64,000 bases of DNA from Cephalotrichum gorgonifer (GCA_900312665.1 ONZQ02000001.1:1328940-1392939), one strand, 5' to 3'. Positions 34,501 to 46,378 are shown, counted from the first letter of the stretch. The notes: generated from the letters alone by a model not told the origin. Numbers and translations are program-made.

Positions 34501-36785
34501 GGACAGCTCCACACGAATAATCTTCTCGGTCTTGGGGGGTAGATCCGACTCGACGGTCTCCTTGGTCCGACGGAGGATGAAGGGCGAGATGGCCTTGTGG
34601 AGCTTTTCGATCTCTATCTGTGCATCCGCTGCGGACAGGGTTTCCAGATCACCCTCAATCGTGACTTTACCAGGGTTCAAGAAGTCGAGTAGTGCTGACA
34701 GCTCCCCGAGGTTGTTCTGGATAGGGGTTCCGGTGATGAGGACTTTGCAGGGGACTCCGAAGTTGAGTAGCTTTGCATAAAGCTGAGATTCGCGGTTTTT
34801 AAGACGATGAGCTTCGTCCACCGCAAGAACCTGCCACTTGATACCCCCGAGGAATTGCCAATCAGCAAGGATGTAGTCGTAGGAAGTGATGAGAACGTTG
34901 AACTTGGGCTTCTTGGGGTTTCCGTCAACAAGGAGCTCATTGTCCCGAATGATGCGACGAGCCGAGTCGGGTCCAAGGTAGACGACATAATTCATGTCCG
35001 GTGCCCAGTGGTTGAATGTATCGCACCAAGCGGGTATTACACTCAGTGGAGCGACGACGAGAAACGGACCCTCTTGAGAACGGTCGTTTCGTAGCCAGCT
35101 CAGAAAGGAAACCGACTGAACGGTCTTTCCCAGGCCCATCTCGTCAGCCAGGATGACGTTGTTGGCACGGGTCCAGTTGAGACACAGGAAATTCAAGCCC
35201 ATCAGCTGGAATGGGCGAAGTTCTCCCCCGGCGATGTAATCAGGTTGCGCCTCCAACCGCTTCATCCTCGTTCTGGTCGCCGGGTTTACCTCCTTACGAT
35301 CCGAGACCCACGAACGGGAGGAACGATCCAAAAATTGGTCGATCTTGTCCTGGAAACTAGAACTGATTTCGGAGGCCAGCTCCCAAGTGCACTCGTCGTA
35401 GGCGAGCCCCTTCCATTTAATGAAGTACTCAGTACCGCTTTCGCCATTTCTGACAGCGACAACTCGCTCGACTTGTGTGTAGTCTTCGAGGGCTTCGATA
35501 TCCTTCTCCCTGTCAAGGGCGTACTGCTCCCTACTCTCTGGTGCAACATCCTCATTGTAGGTGATGTCGAGCTCGTATTCGACCACCTTCCTAAAATAAT
35601 TTTCCAGCCGCCGATAGCCGCGGACATTGCTGAGCGTTTCGGAGGACTCCCAAGTGTCGTGCAGGTGGGATTTACCCTGCCACTTGATGAAATACTCAAA
35701 GTCGGACCTGCGGGAGTCGATCGCGGGTTCAACACCATCCTTGGGTCGATGGCGCATAATCTTTTCGATATAGGGTCGGGTATCGATATACTCTTCTTCT
35801 TGGTAGTCGTTTTCGAGAGACGCTTCGTCCTCCTCGTCCGCGCTACTTTCTTGGTATGCGCCCTGCTGTACTTGAGCGGCCCGGCGGCTAGACCATCGCT
35901 TCTCCGTGAGGACCGCATCGGGCTGCTCTTCGCGCTGGCGGCGGGCCTTCCTTCGGAAGGTCTTTGCGCGAGCTCCGCCATAGTTATCGGAATCGGAATC
36001 GGTTGGAGAGGCTTGATGAGAGGGGGTCGCGCGTTTCGAGGCTATAGGAAAAAAAAGTTAGGGTGTTAGCCGACTAGAGGACCAGATGGTAGGAAGGAGG
36101 TGTTGAGACACGCACTTGGTCGCGAGGTTTCGAGACGCCGCTTTTTTACCGGCCGCCTACGAACGGGTTCATCATCATCGTCCGAGTCGGAACTAGAATC
36201 GGACGCAGCCTAAGAGAAGGCAGCGCGTCAGTATCAGCTTGATAGAGCGTGCGAGTATAGGACGGGGAGGCTAACGAATCTCTGCGCCTGCGTGGCTCGA
36301 CCCTAGAATTCAAGGCGATGTTAGATTACAGCGGATCTTAGGTGAGGGAAAGGAGGCGGTATCCATCGTCTTACACTTCGCCTCAGGCCATAGAGTTCGG
36401 GATTTTTTTGTATGTAGGTATCTTCTGAAGGAGACTTGCGCTTGGTGGAGCGACGGGATGACTGGGAGCGCGAACGATCGTCACGCTCGGGGGACTCATG
36501 AGGATCATCAACATCAAAATCCCCATCATCGGATGCATCGTCGTGGGTAGAGTCACTCTGGGCGTCATCATCCGAGGCATATGCATCGTGGGTGGTATCG
36601 TTCAGACCCATAGTCTCATCGGGGCTCGAGGACAGGGCCCGGTTGTCGGGATCAGCAACGACAACATCTTGGACGTCGGAGAGGTCACTGTCGGATGCGT
36701 GGTCGCCGGCATCGAATTCAGTAGACATGAGGGTCGGCGGAGGTGTATGTCCGTTGGCCGGGTCGGCCTCCGGAGATGAAGCCAT
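31539..36785 (-). CDS. chd1: CHD1, chromodomain-helicase-DNA-binding ATP-dependent remodeller
   Basis: Five exons on the minus strand (36785-36375, 36302-36276, 36209-36116, 36041-31802, 31722-31539) give 1651 residues. The acidic N-terminus leads to two tandem chromodomains, with FEYFIKWQGKSHLHDTWE in the first and TEYFIKWKGLAYDECTWE in the second. The Snf2 ATPase has DEMGLGKT (Walker A), DEAH and ITGTPIQNN, followed by the helicase C lobe (STRAGGLGINL, then [20 protein letters not shown]). A SANT-SLIDE DNA-binding region and an Arg/Asp/Glu-rich stretch follow, then the C-terminal helical (DUF4208) domain, DALLWFILKPVRSNFERI, which is split by the last intron. Chd1 spaces nucleosomes on transcribed genes. 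Exon 2 is only 27 nt, and its 3' donor is a weak GTTAGC. In Neurospora the orthologue affects DNA methylation at frq. Confidence 0.96.
32400..32430. repeat. Hexanucleotide repeat coding an Arg-Glu run in CHD1
   Basis: About five CTCGCG units (GAGCGC on the coding strand) encode an ERERERERERER run in the charged linker before the C-terminal domain of CHD1. Such in-frame hexamer runs can vary in length between strains without breaking the frame. Confidence 0.85.
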
Positions 36786-38053
36786 GATAGTTCGGGATGG
36801 AGAAGAGGCTGCCTGCTATAGATAACGGAAGTCAGTACGCGTTGTACCGGGAAACGAGCCGAGAGAGGCGGCCAGGCAGGGGAAGACGACGCTGGCGACC
36901 AGGTTGAAGCATGGGAAGCCGGGAAAAGACGTGAATCAAAGGAGGAATCCGTTTCATCGCAATCCAGGGTCGCTCCTGATGACCGCGAGGCTGAGAATGA
37001 TGGAAGCTCAATTGGGCGAGGCATGAGACCGGGGGCGGCCAGAGAACATAACAAGCAAGTCGACGCCATCAATAGCACTCGCTTCCATCAGGCCAAAGCA
37101 TTGTATGAGGTTTCCATCGCCATTCCGGGCTGGATAGACATGGTAGGCCACTTCTTACAAGGGGATCGGCCGAGGAGAGACGAGGTTCCGACCTGGCCTA
37201 AACGAGCTCCGACTAGGGGAGAGGGGAACAAGAAACGTACGAGTCATCAATACTGGCCCACAGGCAGCTGAGGCAATGAAGAATAGAGCACGGTCAAAAT
37301 AGTCGACGCCTTGAAAGGGTTGTGGGGTTTGGGTGGGCGGAGGTGGGAATAATAGGACTGAGATTGATCGCGGTGCGTGGTGCGGTTGTGGTGGGTAATG
37401 CCAAAAGCACAGTTGAAGGGTGGGTGGCAGGGAAAAGAATTGGGCGGTGGAGAATAGTGGGTTTTGCGTTGGAATTTTAGAGGGTGGAGGGGAAGGCTGA
37501 GGTAAGGAAGGAACGACCCTCAGTCCTCGACTAACTTCGTACTCGTGCATGTATTACGAGTATTAGCAACTACATGTACCAACGACGAACCGAGATGTTC
37601 AACCCCTCTCTTCAATTTAATGAATCATGACCTTTTCCAACTCATATTTTGTCCCAACAGTGCGTCCAATGACCCTACAAATTGGTCTCTGGAGGCCATA
37701 AATCGACAGAGCCCCAACATCTACCGTCAAAGATTGGCGTAATGTATTATTCTTTATTTATACGCGAATTTGCTCAACCATGCTGAGCATCTAGTCCTGC
37801 GCAAGCTATGAATCTGGGATGTTAAAAGGTCTTGGCAGCAGAAGTACACCCTGGCAAGGGCTTTCCGCTTGATGAATCGAGAAGTCAGTTCTAAGTTGAG
37901 GGCCCATGACCCGGTGTAAGTAAACACACGAGCTCACTCTTCCATGGAACCATCACAGCGCCAAACAGCCTAATATCACCTCTATCCATCGTCATGGCTG
38001 CTGAACGGCCATTGGCGGACCTCGCCAGCTTGATGATGATGCCGTGGCGACAG
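36786..38053. other. Spacer upstream of CHD1 and the small 38-kb gene
   Basis: The divergent promoters of CHD1 (minus) and the small gene (plus) must lie here. No other coding feature is supported. A GTACTCG motif occurs near 37539-37546. A GTAAGT donor at 37916 could belong to a short first exon of the small gene. Confidence 0.45.
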
Positions 38054-38651
38054 TTACGGAGGAAGGACGAAACATCTCGCAGAGCGCCCGGACCTTCAAC
38101 AACGCTCAGCAACGGTTCCCCCCTGAGCTACCACGAGTGGCCAACTACTCGGTAGGCCAGATCCAACAACAGCTAAATGAGATGCAACAGCATCAAATGT
38201 CGTTGCTTGCTGAGTTCCGGGTCGAGTAAGCCGTTCCGAGCCCCATTATTCATTCAGATATCCTACTGAAACTTACTCTTCTACCAGGACTTCTAATACT
38301 CGTGCACGAGCTCAAAACAGCCGTGTCCTCCATACCGCAACGCCTCTAGATCCTCTCCTCTGTGTAGAACGTGGCGATCATCCCCGAGCTAGACCTGGTC
38401 AACCTATCCCTTACTTTCCGGCAACAGCGTGCGACATATCCCAACTCAGTGGTACTGTCCCCGTCTATTGTACTTTTCCCCTCTTGGTTTAGGCTTGAAT
38501 TAACCGATGTTTTTTCGCAGTGGTCCAATGCCGTCGCCTACTTAACGCCCTTGATTGGCCATACCCAGCAGGCCGAGCTCCAGCACTGGTCCTCCAAACG
38601 CGTGTACGGGATGCGATCGGACTTCCCATCATCCTAGGACTTTCCGAGTAA
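38054..38651 (+). CDS. Small uncharacterised fungal protein, three supported exons, start unresolved
   Basis: I recognise the layout of a fungal hypothetical-protein class but no function. Supported exons are 38054-38225, 38288-38451 and 38521-38651, with introns of 62 and 69 nt. They have GTAAGC...CCAG and GTACTG...GCAG ends and both keep frame. The product has an amphipathic, Gln-rich probable coiled coil (SVGQIQQQLNEMQQHQMSLL). Then comes a conserved-looking block: TRARAQNSRVLHTATPLDPL, a GQPIPYFPATACDISQLS segment, and a C-terminal LLNALDWPYPAG...RVRDAIGLP. The upstream start is unclear. A ten-base first exon at 37906-37915 (ATGACCCGGT, donor GTAAGT) would splice in frame to 38054 and give 158 residues, but the open frame also continues upstream of 38054 without ATG. 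The two in-frame introns are my main evidence that it is a real gene. Confidence 0.55.
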
Positions 38652-39429
38652 AGAAAGGCAGATAGCGAAAAGAGTTGAGATGGAGTGATGGACAATCACG
38701 GAGGACTTGTAGAGACCATTTCTTCTACCCCGAGACCATAAAACACTATGAAAGTTCGAGCAAAGAATTATGTTGCACCCAGAGAACCCTGGTAGTTACA
38801 GTTTTGAACGTTTATGTGATTGTTTGATTATGTTATACATGGATGTGAACCTATAATATGATGTGAGTGAGCATCGAAATATGGGGTTGGTTGTCACCTG
38901 CCATAATAAAAATCGTCAGTAACATCGAGGCAGGCTGTCGGACTGCTTTCAACGACTCAGAGGACAGTAAAATTCGATTACTCTTCTCAACCCCACCTCT
39001 GACCACTCACTCCGTTGGTACATTGGTACGAGGAATGATACAGTACTAATTGTACTCGCTTGCCTTTGGCATTTTCGACCCCAAACCCGACGAGTAAACC
39101 AAGCCGGCCCAAGTTTCACGCCAGAATAAAAAAAAATAAAACTTGACGCCAACTTGTTCAACTTGCACTTTGCTATCGCCATCACCATCTTCACCGTGAT
39201 AGACCCAAAGAGAGATCCTGTATGTGAGCCCAATTTCCCAGGACGTGCTTCTCCCACAAGCCCAAGCGCGTGTTCTATTTGGATACATTATTTTCCGCTT
39301 CTTCGTGCCCCACTACAAGCCCCGCGGCATCTTCAACCCCTCCTTCCCTCATCCTCATCCTTACCATCATCCTTGCGACACCAGCAACCCTAACATCGTG
39401 AATACAGTCTGCTCAGCAGCCCGCACAAT
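38652..39429. other. Spacer upstream of RLI1
   Basis: About 780 nt with no supportable gene. It contains the 3' end of the small gene and the RLI1 promoter. The last 100 nt before 39430 are C/T-rich, as are other leaders in this window. Confidence 0.5.
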
Positions 39430-41949
39430 ATGGTGGACAAACTTACTCGGTATGTTCTCTGGATGGGGATAAGGAGACCGTCTCGGATTTCTCCCTCTCT
39501 CTCGCTCTCGCCCTCGCATCCGATTATTCGTCGCTAACTTTTGTCTTCCAAATAGTGTGGCTATTATCAATAGCGACAAGGTAGGGCTCGGCCAACTTGC
39601 CCCGCGTTTGATGCGCTGCCCCGCCATCACCACTTTCATGCTCTGGTTTCTGGCCCTCGACGTCACTGACACTTTTCTGCTCGTTCGTTCGCCGCGATAA
39701 ATAGTGCAAACCCAAGGTTCGTCTCCAATAATATCCTGTTGCATTTCTTCCTCCGTTCCCCGCTAATCGTTTCCCCCCCCGCCGCCCCCATAGAAATGTC
39801 GCCAGGAATGTAAAAAGTCGTGCCCTGTCGTCAGGAGCGGCAAGCTTTGCATCGAGGTCACCAGCGAGTCGCGCATCGCCTTCATCTCCGAGTCTCTTTG
39901 CATCGGATGTGGTATTTGCCCCAAGAAGTGCCCCTTCGAGGCCATTACCATCATCAACCTGCCCACCAACCTCGAGACCCAGGTCACCCACCGATACTCG
40001 GCCAACAGCTTCAAGCTCCATCGTCTTCCCACCCCGCGCCCTGGCATGGTCCTCGGTCTTGTCGGAACGAACGGTATCGGCAAGAGCACGGCTCTCAAGA
40101 TTCTCAGCGGCAAGCTAAAGCCCAACCTCGGGAAGTTCGATAACCCGCCGGACTGGGAGGATGTTATCAAGTACTTCCGCGGCTCCGAGTTGCAGAGTCA
40201 GTCCCACTTCCCTACCAACCCCTGGCCTAGCCCCTGACCCCGGCCCTGGTTGGATCCACGCTCACATCCATGTCCATGTGCTAACCACACCATACTGCCT
40301 ACCAACAGACTACTTCACTAAGCTCCTGGAAGATGACCTCAGGGCCATCGTCAAGCCCCAATATGTTGACCAGATCCCGAAGACTATTAGGGGGCCCAAC
40401 AAGACTGTCAAGTCCCTCATCACCGCTCGTTCCACGCTGGGCAACATGGAGGAGGTTTGCAATGTTCTTGGTGCGTTACGACACGGACACCCCCCACCCC
40501 CTCCTCCGTGAATTATTCGATTAACGTGAACTTCTTGTTAGAGCTGAACCATATCATGGAACGTGAAGTCCACCATCTCTCGGGTGGTGAACTTCAGCGC
40601 TTCGCTATTGGTACCGTCTGTGTCCAGAAGGCTGACGTGTAAGTTGCCTCGCCCCCTCCTTTTTTTGTTGCTGCTGCTGCCGCTGCTGCCCCTGGATCGT
40701 GGAAGCGCCATCCTGCGAATACCAAGCGTTACTCGGTGATACTTATCCTAGGCTTTAGATACATGTTTGACGAGCCGTCGTCCTACCTCGATGTCAAGCA
40801 GCGACTGAGCGCTGCCCGCATCATCCGCTCGCTCCTGAGACCCGACGATTACGTCATTGTTGTCGAGCACGATCTGTCAGTCCTCGACTACCTCTCTGAC
40901 TTCGTCTGCGTTCTCTACGGCCGTCCCGCCGTTTATGGTGTCGTCACCCTCCCCCACTCGGTGCGCGAAGGTATCAACATCTTCCTCGATGGTCACATCC
41001 CGACGGAGAACCTTCGCTTCCGTGACGAGTCCCTCACGTTCCGCATTGCCGATGCTACCGAGGATTTGATCAACGATAAGTCGCGCGAGTTCTCCTACCC
41101 CTCGATGACCAAGAAGCTGGGCGACTTCACCCTCCGCATCGACTCTGGAAGCTTTACCGACTCGGAGATTATCGTCATGATGGGCGAGAACGGAACCGGA
41201 AAGACCACCTTCTGCCGCCTTCTCGCGGGCGCCTTGAAGCCCGATAGCAAGGCTTCCGTTCCGCCCATGTCCATCAGCATGAAGCCGCAGACCATCACCC
41301 CCAAGTTTGAGGGCACCGTCCGCCAGCTCTTCTTCAAGAAGATCAGGGCCATGTTCCTGTCGCCCCAGTTCCAGACCGATGTCATCAAGCCCCTGAAGCT
41401 CGACGACTTTATTGACCAGGAGGTCAAGAACCTGTCCGGTGGTGAACTGCAGCGCGTGGCCATCGTCCTGTCCCTTGGTGTCCCCGCGGACATCTACCTC
41501 ATCGACGAGCCCTCGGCCTACCTCGACTCCGAGCAGCGTATCGTCGCCGCCCGCGTCATCAAGCGCTTCATCATGCACGCTAAGAAGACCGCCTTCATCG
41601 TCGAGCACGACTTCATCATGGCCACCTACCTCGCCGACAGGGTCATCGTCTTCGACGGCCAGCCCGGCATCAACGCGCGCGCCAAGAAGCCCGAGTCGCT
41701 GCTGACCGGTTGCAACACCTTCCTGAAGAACCTGGACGTGACCTTCCGCCGCGACCCCGTCAACTACCGGCCTCGTATCAACAAGCACCAGTCGCAGCTT
41801 GACCAGGAGCAGAAGTCTAGTGGCAACTTCGTGAGTCCATACCTACCCAACTACCACCCCCTATCCCGAAAATTATTAGTAGTCGACGTGAACTGACAAA
41901 TGTTCTCTCCTCGCAGTTCTTCATGGATGAGGGTCCCAAGCGCAGCTAA
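39430..41949 (+). CDS. rli1: Rli1/ABCE1, iron-sulphur ABC ATPase for ribosome recycling
   Basis: Eight exons (39430-39449, 39556-39580, 39705-39716, 39794-40196, 40309-40470, 40542-40638, 40759-41830, 41917-41949) give 607 residues, matching the usual length of about 608. The N-terminus has two 4Fe-4S motifs: CKPKKCRQECKKSC with a later Cys in KLC, and CIGCGICPKKCPF. Two ABC domains follow with Walker A GTNGIGKST and GENGTGKTT, signature LSGGELQR twice, and Walker B MFDEPSSYLD and LIDEPSAYLD. It splits the 80S ribosome after termination with eRF1 and helps initiation and ribosome export. Exon 3 is a 12-nt microexon encoding only CKPK. Its left acceptor is AATAG and its right donor GTTCGT. Gene finders tend to miss such exons, and leaving it out would delete a cluster-ligand Cys while keeping frame. 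Confidence 0.97.
39705..39716 (+). other. 12-nt microexon of RLI1
   Basis: TGCAAACCCAAG, encoding CKPK, lies between AG at 39703-39704 and a GT at 39717-39718. Joining it with exon 2 (ending SDK) and exon 4 (starting KCRQ) restores the invariant N-terminus NSDKCKPKKCRQECKKSC of the family. Both flanking introns are phase 0. Confidence 0.9.
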
Positions 41950-43626
41950 AGGCACCCATGACACCCCCATTGCATCGGATTCAGGCGTTCCAGGCGTTCA
42001 AAATACACGCGGGGCCAAGCGTGCTCATGGGAATTCCCAGGACGGGGTAGACGAGGGAGTTGGCGGCGATGACGACGACGACGACGACGACGATATGGAT
42101 TGGTGGCTGCGGCGGCCCCCTCCCCCTTAGCCTCCCTCCCCTCGCCCCGTTGAGATATGTCCCCTACCCTCGGAGGGCAAACTGCTCTTGAAATTTTGTT
42201 CTTTTAATTTGTTTTTTTGGAGTTGCACCCACATTTCGTGGCGGGAGAGGCCCTGGTGAAAAACCTAGACTCACCCGCCTCGAGTGTGAGATGCAGCTCT
42301 TTTGAGCTTGCCAACCCAGAAAAAATTGCGGATATTGAAAAAAAAAAGAAGAAGAAGAAAGGAAGAAAGGATATTGCTCATTGTACAAACGCGAACCGAA
42401 CCGTTTTCATAGCCCATCCGCGGGATCAACGGGAAGTGGGGGAAAGGGGGGAGGAGAACGGCCGAGCCACCTGGCACCGAGCGCTCCCCGTTTTTGTTTA
42501 TATATAACGGGAAGAAAGAAAGGTTACTCAGATATCTTTTAATATTTTTGAGAGGTAGAGAGTTACTATAGCATAACACGGTAGTATTTAACGGTTCACA
42601 CAAAATTGTCGCGTTACGTTAAGATGGAAAGTGTAAGTCCGAGATGGGTGAAGAGAGGAGAGACTACGAGGTTTAAGTATGCTCCAAGAGAAGGGGACTT
42701 CAATAGAGACAAGTTGAGAGGAGGAGAGAGAGTATGTATGGACGAAAATGCCGCAAGGCCCCATTTTATTGAGATCGAGAATTATATGATAGAGCCCCAG
42801 GTAGGACAAGCTGTGTTTTTTTTTCTTCCTTTCGCTATGTAGGGGATGGGGGGAGGGATGGTACCTTCCAAAGAAAAAAGGGGAGGGATGGTACCTTCCA
42901 AAGAAAAAAACAAGTCAAGTGAAGAAGGGGAATGAGTGAGAGAAAAAACCAACATACACGAGGGGGGAAGAACCGCCTTTTGCTCTCCTCCCCAGTCCAC
43001 CACTCCCAGTCCAACCACCAAATTTGCCGGCCCCTGTGATAGAAGGGAAGGGGGGGAAAAGAAAAAAAAAGAGAAGGAGAATCGATCGAGTAGGGAAGCC
43101 GAGCCGAAGCCAAGGACGAGAGGATCGGTGGAGAAGGGAGCGGTAGGAGTGAGGAGGAAGAGGAGGAGGTGGAGGACGCCGGAACAAGGTGTACATGATT
43201 CTGCTTTGGTGGTGTCATCTCGTCCCACAGCATGTTTCGGTGTCGGTTACGTACTGAGTGAGAGAGTTCGTTCTCGTCTCGAACCAATGCCCCCTAGATC
43301 GCTTTTCTCCCAAAGGGCCGATTTGACACGCGGGTAGCGGTGATTGTTTTCCGGGAGAAGATAAGGTGTAGGTGTTTTGGGGGAGAGGGGGGTTGGACGC
43401 CTCGAACCGTATTCCTCGGACTAGAAACCTTCCTTTCAACCTCGTGCGCGCGCAGCTTTCGTTGTCAAGGAAGAGGGGCTGGAAGAAACTGACAGAAGCC
43501 CTGTTGATCCCTCCCTCCAATGTGCAAACCAAAAATCGAGTCCCTTACGTCGTGGGACATGCTGGGAAATATGGACTGGTAGCGATGGCTCGAAGGCTGA
43601 CATCGACGGGCGGATAGAACCTGTCT
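41950..43626. other. Spacer between convergent RLI1 and PRP40
   Basis: No supportable gene. Just after the RLI1 stop is a GAC trinucleotide run (about 42068-42093). Further on is a perfect 30-bp tandem duplication (42850-42909) in an A/G-rich stretch. Confidence 0.5.
42850..42909. repeat. Perfect 30-bp tandem duplication
   Basis: Two identical 30-bp units abut, at 42850-42879 and 42880-42909. Each starts with GGGGAGGGATGGTACCTTCC and ends with an A run. They are exact copies, which suggests a recent duplication. They lie in the spacer between two 3' ends. Confidence 0.9.
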
Positions 43627-46378
43627 CTAATCCTCCTCAATCTCACCCTCTTCACTGCCCGAGTGGACACCTGGATCCTCCGCTGCAGGGGTGGGTGCCT
43701 TGGTCTTGACGGGAGGAGCAGCATCACGTTGGGGGGTACGCTCACGGGGGGCTGGTGACTTCTCCCTTTTCGGGCGCTGTGGGCAAAGTGTATGGTTAGC
43801 CAACTATACCAGCATCGACGGTGCCTATGAGGTATCCTCTTACCTTTGAATCCCTTCGATCTTCATCATCCTCGGGACGCCGGCGTCGGGTTGACGACGG
43901 GCGCTCGTCCCCATAAGGAAGCTCGTCGTATGAACCGCCTCTCTCCGTACGTCGCCGGTAGAGCCGCTCGCGCTCCTCTTCGCGGGACCTACGCTCGCGG
44001 TCGTAGTAGCTATCCTCGTCGCGGCGAGGACGGGGCCGGTCATGGTCTCGGTCTCGTTCCCGGTCTCGATCACGCTCGCGGTCGCGATCGCGGTCACCGC
44101 CACGCTCACGATCCCGGTCGCGCTCCCTATCCCGGTCCCTCTCTCTCTCGCGGAAGGGTTCCCGATCCCGGTCTCGGCCGTTCTCCCGCCTGGGAGGGGG
44201 CGAGGCCCGCCGTTCCGACACGAGGACGCTCTCCGCCCCGGATGCCTTGCGGTGATTGCGTTCGCGTTCGGCTATCGCCCTGCGGCGGTCTGCTTCATAC
44301 GGATCCGTCTCGGGGGTACGGCTACGCCGACTGCTACGGCCACCCCTGTGAGATCGCTCACCTCTAGAACGGTCTCTGTCTCGGTGACTGTCTCGATCCG
44401 TAGACCCTCGCCCTCCTCGCCGCCTATGGCGATCTCTCTCGAAGTCATCCTCTCTCTCCCTGAGGCGCCGGATAAATTTGTCGAACACGGCTCGCCTGGC
44501 GTCCTCGGATGAGATGGTCTGGAAGTCATCGCTCCGCACCAGCCTTGGGCGGACCTTCTCGTACGTGTCCTGTAGCGTAAGTGGCGGGTCTAAATGCTTC
44601 AGGTAGGACTTGAGATTCTCAGCAGCTCGTCTCTGCTGTCGCTCAGCATGACGATCATCCTCAGGGCGCCTAGAAGAGGCCTTCTCTTGGATCTATTTAA
44701 CATTAGCATTCGTGCCTGAAGATGTTGTATTAGGGGGAAGGGGGGTTAAGGAGACCGCATACCCGTTCAAATATGAGTAGCAGGATGTCCCGGCCAATGT
44801 TAGCAGTACGTCGGTCATCCTTTACAACTGTCATGAATTCTTCAAAGGTGGTCTTCGGGGTGACTTCAAACCGCTTGTCCTGTAGAGTTGGTGAGTTAGC
44901 AAAAGGATGGTTACACCGACGACGGGCGATACAGGAGACATACATCGATAACATCGAGGACACGGTTCCGAGTTCCACGGAGACCACGCTCTTCCTCCTC
45001 CACGACATCCCAGAACAGCTCCTGCGGCGTAGAGCCCGGCTGGCCCAACATTGCCAAGTATCGCTCGTCGTTCTCGACCAGGGGGTGAATCTGAGACCAC
45101 TTCGAACCGGCATTGATCTTGCCCGCGGCGCGTAGCTCGGACAGAAGGGCGTTGAAAGCATCCCGGTTCTGGCGCTCCTTTCGATATTTCTTGTTCTTTT
45201 GCTCCTGCTTCGAGTCATTAAAGGCGCGCTCGAGTGCCTTCATGTGGTTCTGGAACGCAGTCAAGACGTCAAACTTGGTAAGAGCCTGGTACTTCTCATC
45301 ATTCTGGAAGGGAGGCGTCGAGGAGATGATGCCTTGCGCGTCGGCCCATCGTGTATAGGGCTCCAGGTTTAGCTTCTGTAGAAGGTCGATCAGGCCGGAG
45401 GTGGCTTCCTTGCGCATGGCGGCCTGGCGCTCGACGTGCTCCTGCTTAAGCCCGACGACGTACTCGTGGAAGAGCTGGCGGCGCTCGGCGTCGTCGTCGG
45501 TCGAGCGGAAGATGGTCTCCCCCTCGATCATGGGGCGCGCTGTCTTCCAGCTGGTGTAGTACTTGATTTCCGGATGGCGCTTGAGCATGGTTTCGAAATC
45601 AGCACGCAGCTTCGCAATCCTCTCCTTCGCCCGCTCCTTGTCCTGGGTGACCATGTCATGGCAATACTTCTCGAAAGTAGCCTTCCTCTCCCTCGGGTCC
45701 CTAATGGCGCGGTGCTGAGGGTCCTTAACAGTCGCCCTGACCGTCTGCTCCCAGGTCCAATCGGATTGGACACCGAGCCGGCGAAGCATCTTGACAAAGG
45801 CAGCCTCGGCTTCCTCGGGACTCGCATATTCGGGGTCATTGTTTGCGGGCACGAAGAAGGTCTGGGCCTGTGAGTCGCCGCCCTGCGCCAACTGGCGAGG
45901 CTCCCTTGATGAATCTCGGTAATCGCCTCCACCGGGGCCTCCGTGAGGAGTTCCTGGACTGGATGATGTTAGTCTGGGACCAGGTGGAGGATATGGAATG
46001 CTAACGAGACGGGCTGGCTTACGTCGGGGTCGAGTCATCTATTCCGAGAGCTCTCTTATAAGCATCTGGCATCTCCCAGGAACTCTGCTTCGTCTCGGTA
46101 TTGTACCAGTACTTGCGGCCGCCTTCGGCCGTGTACTCTTTCCATGGTTGGTTCGCGAGTGCCCTCTGTCAAACGAACGAGCGGTGCGTTAGCTTAGTAC
46201 GGCCGGGCCATGGCAGGCATATGCAGTTACTAACCTCGGCATTGGTCATGAGCTCCTCCGGCTTCGTCCATTGCGTAACCTTTGTGAGGTTGTTGTAGAA
46301 GTAGGATCGACCATCAGGCGTGCGATGCTCTTGCCACACCGGGGGAGGCTGGCCGAAGGGAGGGGGTACGCCGTTCAT
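43627..46378 (-). CDS. prp40: Prp40, U1 snRNP-associated WW/FF-domain splicing factor
   Basis: Six exons on the minus strand (46378-46235, 46165-46023, 45958-44944, 44879-44763, 44692-43844, 43776-43627) give 805 residues. Introns are 64-70 nt and keep frame. Two N-terminal WW domains are seen: VWQEHRTPDGRSYFYNN...WTKPEEL (about 14-43) and WKEYTAEGGRKYWYN...SSWEMPD (about 56-83). A string of FF domains follows, for example EAEAAFVKMLRRLGVQSDWTW and RDAFNALLSELRAAGKI. The C-terminal third is very rich in Arg, Asp, Glu and Ser (RDRDRERERDR type) and ends SEEGEIEED, like other fungal Prp40 proteins. Prp40 bridges the 5' and 3' splice sites by binding BBP/SF1 and U1 and also binds the RNA polymerase II tail. 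Start 46378 is chosen at MNGVPPPFGQ. The frame upstream lacks family similarity. Confidence 0.95.

Noticed and set aside
41900..42130. Plus-strand frame with an Asp run after RLI1
   Set aside because: It overlaps the last intron and exon of RLI1 in another frame. The acidic run is only a GAC microsatellite in the 3' region.
43200..43450. Sequences resembling a tRNA T-arm (CTCGAACC)
   Set aside because: No matching A-box, anticodon arm or acceptor stem at proper spacing on either strand.
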